DNA of 64,000 nt from Helicoverpa zea (lineage: Eukaryota > Arthropoda > Insecta > Lepidoptera > Noctuidae), in NCBI RefSeq assembly GCF_022581195.2, contig NC_061482.1:930001-994000 (forward strand), given 5' to 3'. Positions 59,156-64,000 of the stretch are shown here, one piece after another; the stretch's first letter is position 1; each line of letters begins with the position of its first letter. The position numbers were made by a program, and so were the translations under genes. The notes below the pieces were generated by a model. That model ran no database searches. It was not told where the DNA came from and worked only from the letters and a program-made list of their open reading frames with translations.

Positions 59156-61964
59156 GGACATAAACATGATATTTAATATCATCATCTATGCATTATGCTC
59201 AATTTAATTTTACCTCATCTGTTGGCGAACTGGTCCTTACATAACACAGTAGGTATCTTTATACACTTAGTTCTAGAGCTAGCTCAGGCCAGAAGTCTTT
59301 ATCTACCAAGTAATCTGGTCTCCAGCCTAACAATTGTGAGTTTTGATTGATCTTGCACGTTGGTTAATAACGGAAACTGTGTGCACAATACGTGGCCGTC
59401 GGCTGTACGCCTTACAATATCGACGGCTTGACGAAACACTATCTGAGAGTCTGGACTTTACACTTGATAGTCAGTTGATAGTCACTTGATCATTTTGTAT
59501 TCAAACGCTAGAGGTACGGTTACGCCGAAAACTAATAGACTGTCTATTATATTTGAGCTGTGTTGAATTTGAGATGTGTCTTAGACGAATAGACTGTGTA
59601 TATTCCTGCATATAGGGATTAACTGTGTATTCCTGAAAGTATATACATATTATGTGGAATATATCGGCTGTAGGTGTAAGTATATTTGGTAGCTGATTGA
59701 AGAAAGGATTCTGACATTATTTGTAAATTGGGCCGTCAGTAAAACTACTTGAAAAATAAAAATTTTTTCTTCAAGTAGGTTGTATTAAAATACTTTTGTT
59801 TTGTATAGAAACCCGTCCTTGCCATTTCTCAAACCTTTACACTGAAAAATCAATTAAAACTAAAATTTAAGCTTTGAATTCTAGACAAGAAAGACTAGTT
59901 AAGAATAATTTAAAATGAAATGCTTAATGAATGTCTAAATCAATGAGCACGCGACTTCAGCAGCCTGTGACGGTGATGGACGTAAATACCAGAGTGTAGT
60001 CCAGCTTTCAGTTACTGATCGATACCCATTATTGTCTGCATGCAGGTGCACGTGGGATGCAAACACACTGCGAGAACAAATGCGTAAAGAGGATAAAGAA
60101 AACGTACTTTGTGAGAAATACAGAAGTATTTGTGAAGATATAGTTTAATTTCAGCCATTACATGATATGATAAGATTGAATGTCGCCCCGGGGCGGACAA
60201 TGCTCGCTGTTCCATATGAAGTGTCATTTTTTTTATTGGTTAATCTGATTTTAAGACTGTCAGGTTTATGGCCACAGTGCCAGATCTAGCTCTCAAAAAA
60301 GTTTGTGGACACATCCATCCGATATGCTTGAATTCACATTCACTTTAAATTAAAATTCATGAGAGAGTATATTGAGGAAGTACCTACATAAGGAAGTTTA
60401 TAGAGAGTACACAAAAAGAAGAAATAAGTGTAATAGGTATGACGTCACAAGTGTATTAGGGTTGTAGGCATACGTACCAACAGCGCCTACTACGGTAGAT
60501 CTGCCACCGTTTGATCACGAGATAATTAATGACCTAGTGACGACAGGGTGACAGATACAAATATTTGCCATTACTTTTAATTTTTAAAACCATTTTGTCT
60601 ATTTACCTGACTTTTAATAAACTTGAACTTGTCTACCTTATGCTAAAAGGTCCTCATTTATCAAAGGACATGAATAGCATGAAAAACATTGCTTGCCTCA
60701 TAAAAACTGTTGCACTGAATGTTTCCTTGCAACGCTGCAGTGTGACCAGACCTTTACAAATTACCGCCGACGAGCAATTTACAAGTTGACAGGAACAAAA
60801 GGGCTGGCTCAGTCTTCATTATAGTTCATTAATATTTCAGCCGCAGCCGTCTAATGAAGGGTTCAGGGCTTAGAAAAATAACACTAGCTTCTCATTTATT
60901 TAGCTGCATGTGTCCTTGCAAGTGTTGTTATGCAGCTGGGGGGTTCTTGATAAATAGCCATCGATCGCCTTTAAATAACTTAAAAGTACTTTATCGAGTT
61001 CGCTTTGAATAATTTGGTTGGTAATCGTTGCTTTACCGTCTTTCTATTTACGTCTGGACTTTTAGTGCTTAATTATTTAGTTTTTCTTTTATTCCAATTG
61101 CATGTTGTTGCCTTTGTTAGTATTTATAGAAGACAGGCTGTCTTCTGTCTGTTACGTAGATAAGTAGTACTTAGACTTTCACAGCCTTTGTGTTTATTTA
61201 CGGTAGGAGCTCTTTCAAAGCTATTTTTATTTAACAGATCGATTCTTTTGAGCGCTAAAAATATACCCAAATAAAAATATACTTCTTGGAACTGCATTTT
61301 TGTGTAGCTTTTTTCGCTACTAACATCAGGAGATTGGTTTTATAAAAAGCAGCCTGAAAACGCCCTTCACCGTAAGCAAGCGTGATTAATTCATCCTGTA
61401 GTTGGCAGCTTGTCTGAGCAAAAAATTGTCTTTAGACTAGCCTGGTGGTCAGCAAATGGACTATGCGACTGAGTAAGTACCTAATTTAAAATGGCATATA
61501 GCGAGTCCCGTAGTGTCTAATCTATAAGATAGCGAGTTTCTTAACAGTCTTTAATAATAATTTGAAGGAGGATTTTCTAAAATATTCCAGATTAAGTGAT
61601 TATCCATATCACAAATTATTAATAGTGTCGATGTGTTATGACTATCATATTTTCGCCGATCGTTCGCTTATGGCCATTTTCAATAACAAAAAAACATAAA
61701 TAGGTACATTAATTGGCATGACATAGCCAATTAGTAGCTTATTGGAACTTTCCGTCGTGTAAATAGATTCATATTTTTTTGTGAATCTTACAAGAACAGT
61801 GTTATGAATGATTAACTGTCATATGTTTAGGTATGATCCACTTAGTTTAAGGGTAAGTTCCACCATGCAGCTATAACGGTAACCAAACCTAGGACAGACC
61901 TTAAATTGCCGCCGCTCTATAAATTTAATCAACGTTATTGCTCCATAGTGCAACCCACCCCAAG

Positions 61965-62170
61965 TACCCTGAAGATTTTAGTCGGCCTACAGTTTTACCG
62001 GGCGCATGATAAGCACGGAAATGAATGGTAGTACCCACATTATAAGGTCATGTATTTAGTCGGTATCAGAGCAACTGAAAACTTTGATTGGAATCAATAT
62101 TTTCTTTAAAATAAATGCCATAAATCGGGTCAAATGTTTGCCGACATATTAGTCTGCAGTGTGCAGGTAC
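61965..62170. mobile_element. CGGCCGA-family MITE, diverged
   Basis: TACCCTGAAGATTTTAGTCG at the left, CGGTATCAGAGCAACTGAAA core, GTCTGCAGTGTGCAGGTAC at the right. It ends about 60 bases before the exon at 62233. Confidence 0.6.
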
Positions 62171-62232
62171 TCTAAGCATATGCATTAGAAATACTTTCAA
62201 ATAAGCTTATATAACATGTTTTCTACTTCCAG

Positions 62233-62358
62233 AATACCGGTACTCCGATCAGGGGTGCAAAGAGAGCGCAGTTCAACATCTTCTCGCGGCCGGTTAGAAA
62301 CATACCCGTCACACAGAACCTACGCACCGCGATTGTTCCCATCCTATGGATTGAAGAA
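62233..62358 (+). CDS. CD36-family receptor, visible exon 6 of 6
   Basis: 42 codons in phase 0. Acceptor TTCTACTTCCAG, donor GTAAGT. Encodes NTGTPIRGAKRAQFNIFSRP and VPILWIEE, matching the TGxxxxxAKRxQxN and VPILWxxE blocks near the end of the CD36 ectodomain. The remaining ~80 residues, including the second membrane segment, must lie beyond 64000. Confidence 0.9.
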
Positions 62359-62499
62359 GTAAGTTTTATTTACTTAAGTACTTTACCATTATCTGCTTAG
62401 TTAGTTTTTGCTTGAGTAGCATCCTATTCATTTATTTTCTCGTCCAGAATTCTAGATTATCTTTTATTCAGACTCCATATCACATATCTAAGTATCAAA

Positions 62500-62573
62500 C
62501 TTAGATCGGTTTTCAGTACAACTGGGTGCAGCTAAAACCCGTGCATTACTTACATAAGGCGATTACCTATCTG
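62500..62573 (-). repeat. SINE-like fragment cut by the LINE insertion
   Basis: Degenerate minus-strand middle of the GGCAGTCGTTAC family (GGTGCAGCTAAAACCCG, GGCGATTACCTATCTG). It stops exactly where the LINE 3' tail begins. Confidence 0.5.
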
Positions 62574-62597
62574 AAAGATAAAGATAAAGATAAAGAT
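62574..62597 (-). repeat. (ATCTTT)4 tail of the LINE
   Basis: Four AAAGAT units on the plus strand, i.e. ATCTTT repeats at the 3' end of the minus-strand retrotransposon. Short tandem tails instead of poly(A) are known for several non-LTR clades. Confidence 0.75.
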
Positions 62598-62745
62598 TCA
62601 TTTATTGCATAACTGTGTACATATTGATGTTCATTAAATACAATAAATTAGATCAACAGTTTATCCAAGTCGGACATGCAATATTAAAATAAAGTAGAGA
62701 AAAAAAAAGATAAAAAGATTCACTGACAATACAAAAGTGACACTT

Positions 62746-64000
62746 CTAAATTACTTTTCCAAAATATTCATTTAAATTATAAAAAACATTATCAATTAAA
62801 AATTTCTTTAACTTTGCTTTAAACATATTTCCATTTAATTGCTTAATTGCTGATGGCAGTTTGTTGTATACACGAATAGCAGTAATATATGTACTTTTAT
62901 AATAAATCATATTGTTTATACAAGGCAAATTAATATTATACTTATATTGTGTACGAACATTTTTAATGGAGTCACTTTTAAAATTAAAATATTGCATATT
63001 ATTTTTAACAAACAAACACAGTTCCAGTATATAGATTCCAGTCAGTGTTAGGAAACCCTTTGTCTTAAATGTATCTCTTAAAGATTCAGTACTATACATG
63101 TTATATATTGTCTTTATACATTTTTTTTGGAGAATGAAAGTAGATTGTACATTTGTCGAGTTCCCCCAGTAAATAATACCATACGTTAAAATGGGATAAA
63201 CATGTCCATAGTAGGCATTTCTAGTGATGTCCACATTTGTAGTTTCTGACAAGATGGATAATGCATAACAAGCACTAGATATTTTTTTATTTATTTTCGC
63301 GATATGCTCTTTCCAATTCAAATGTTGATCTATCGTCACACCAAGAAAATTAATATGATTTACTTCTTCAATAGTTCTGTTGGCCACGTTTACATTTAGT
63401 TTCATAGGTTTACTCTTGTAATTTCTTAGTTGGACTAATTTGGTTTTTGAGAGATTTACTTTTAAATTTAGTGACTGCAACCAATCAGTTATTGTCGTTA
63501 ATGTTCTATTTATTTCAATTTCGTAGTTTGTAACATTTGCATCATCATTTGAGATAAATATAGTTGCATCATCGGCATACATTACACAAAGGTGGTTTAT
63601 TATATTCGGTAGCTCATTTATGTAGATAAGAAATAGTTGAGGACCCAATATACTGCCTTGGGGCACACCCAGTAATACATTTTCAAATTCAGATTTAATT
63701 ACCTCAACCATTTTAGTATTTTCATTATATACTTCGATAATTGTTGCCTGCATTCTGTTACTTAAATAATTTTCTACCAGTTTTAGAGCTATACCTCGTA
63801 TTCCTATGCTTTCTAATTTATTTAAAAGGATGTCATATTTTACACAGTCAAAAGCTTTGGACATATCAATGAAAAGGGCAGCACATTGTTTTTTAACATT
63901 TATTTTTTCCCAGATAGTGTTGAATAATTTATATATTGCCAAAGATGTTGTTTTATTTTTCTGAAATCCAAATTGGTTAACGCTTAATATTTTATATTTT
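62746..64000 (-). CDS. non-LTR retrotransposon reverse transcriptase (partial)
   Basis: The frame stays open from the window edge (first readable part QFGFQKNKTTSLAIYKLF) to a stop at 62746, about 418 codons. It shows the reverse transcriptase blocks in order: QFGF, LFIDMSKAFDCV, GVPQGSILGPQLFLIYIN, the catalytic MYADDATIF with its YADD box, SLNLKVNLSKTK and FLGVTIDQHLNWKEHI, then a C-terminal region with YPILTYGIIYWGN. This is the Jockey-like layout of insect LINEs. No stop or frameshift is visible, so the copy may be young. The endonuclease and ORF1 would lie beyond the window. About 150 bases of 3' UTR and the ATCTTT tail follow. Confidence 0.85.
   Translation of the reverse strand, partial: KYKILSVNQFGFQKNKTTSLAIYKLFNTIWEKINVKKQCAALFIDMSKAFDCVKYDILLNKLESIGIRGIALKLVENYLSNRMQATIIEVYNENTKMVEVIKSEFENVLLGVPQGSILGPQLFLIYINELPNIINHLCVMYADDATIFISNDDANVTNYEIEINRTLTTITDWLQSLNLKVNLSKTKLVQLRNYKSKPMKLNVNVANRTIEEVNHINFLGVTIDQHLNWKEHIAKINKKISSACYALSILSETTNVDITRNAYYGHVYPILTYGIIYWGNSTNVQSTFILQKKCIKTIYNMYSTESLRDTFKTKGFLTLTGIYILELCLFVKNNMQYFNFKSDSIKNVRTQYKYNINLPCINNMIYYKSTYITAIRVYNKLPSAIKQLNGNMFKAKLKKFLIDNVFYNLNEYFGKVI

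Larger units (their letters stand above)
56133..62232 (+). other. receptor intron, 6.1 kb
   Basis: Holds a hAT-like end (56288-56345), the element at 57489-58452, a SINE-like copy (58985-59155), a small possible MITE (61851-61970) and a CGGCCGA MITE (61965-62170). 59200-61840 and 56400-57480 show no gene; 56939-57256 has open frames without recognisable domains. Confidence 0.65.
16290..62358 (+). other. CD36/class B scavenger receptor gene, partial locus
   Basis: Six exons joined GT-AG in consistent phase give 306 residues. In order they show the DLLFDG and PTGLG region, EYRVQRGLNDPADLG, C-x4-NGTDAGIFAPF, TDICR, the RYERDSEYEGIP strand, DGCFCLNVT, the YPHFLFAD motif, MHPNEENHKIFIELEP, AKRAQFNIFSRP and VPILWIEE. 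These follow the CD36 ectodomain in order from roughly human residue 150 to 385, including cysteines equivalent to 243, 272, 311, 313, 322 and 333. CD36-family proteins carry two membrane segments and bind or pass lipids, lipoproteins or other ligands. Insect members include scavenger receptors and sensory neuron membrane proteins. I cannot tell which subgroup this is. Both membrane ends lie outside what was found. A lysozyme-like gene is nested in the fourth visible intron. Confidence 0.85.

Noticed and set aside
1..64000. CRISPR arrays, rRNA and tRNA genes, bacterial operons
   Set aside because: No regularly spaced repeats and no convincing tRNA cloverleaf or rRNA sequence seen. The content is eukaryotic throughout.

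Overview
The window reads as genomic DNA of a moth or butterfly (Lepidoptera, most likely a noctuid-like moth). It is AT-rich, has long introns with GT-AG junctions, and is crowded with short interspersed repeats of types known from lepidopteran genomes. Nothing in it looks prokaryotic. Species cannot be fixed from the sequence alone.

Two host genes are visible, both on the plus strand. The first is a large CD36/class B scavenger receptor family gene. Six internal exons were found by eye (16290-16550, 20642-20871, 31524-31645, 32224-32283, 56014-56132, 62233-62358). They join in frame to 306 residues of the extracellular domain, with all six cysteines expected to form the CD36 disulfides and three N-glycosylation sites. 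The first exons (N-terminal membrane segment and start of the domain) and the last exons (C-terminal membrane segment) were not found or lie outside, so the gene is partial and spans at least 46 kb. The second gene is a complete, intronless c-type lysozyme-like gene (42083-43903) inside the 23.7-kb fourth visible intron. It has a signal peptide, both catalytic acids and eight cysteines, followed by a cysteine-free Thr/Pro-rich mucin-like tail of about 470 residues.

The rest is mobile-element archaeology. 1-690: decayed end of an R1-like LINE. 700-16289: mostly AT-rich, with a MITE nested in a MITE (3097-3436), a pair of mirror-image repeat blocks (3480-3930 and 8771-9228), a Ginger-like DNA transposon remnant with a decayed integrase tail (6197-7202), and LINE/SINE fragments. 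Receptor introns: at least nine copies of one ~200-bp MITE family; PIF/Harbinger-like elements flanked by TTA or TAA; a perfect 96-bp inverted repeat (27472-27732) beside a 1.3-kb fold-back (27902-29213); and a short MITE (31907-32129) identical over 168 bp to the left end of a longer relative (57489-58452). 62574-64000: the 3' half of a non-LTR retrotransposon on the minus strand, its reverse transcriptase frame open to the window edge.

The two host genes share a locus but the sequence shows no direct functional link. One encodes a predicted membrane lipid/ligand receptor, the other a predicted secreted muramidase-like protein. Several receptor exons have transposon sequence ending 24-63 bases before their splice acceptors.
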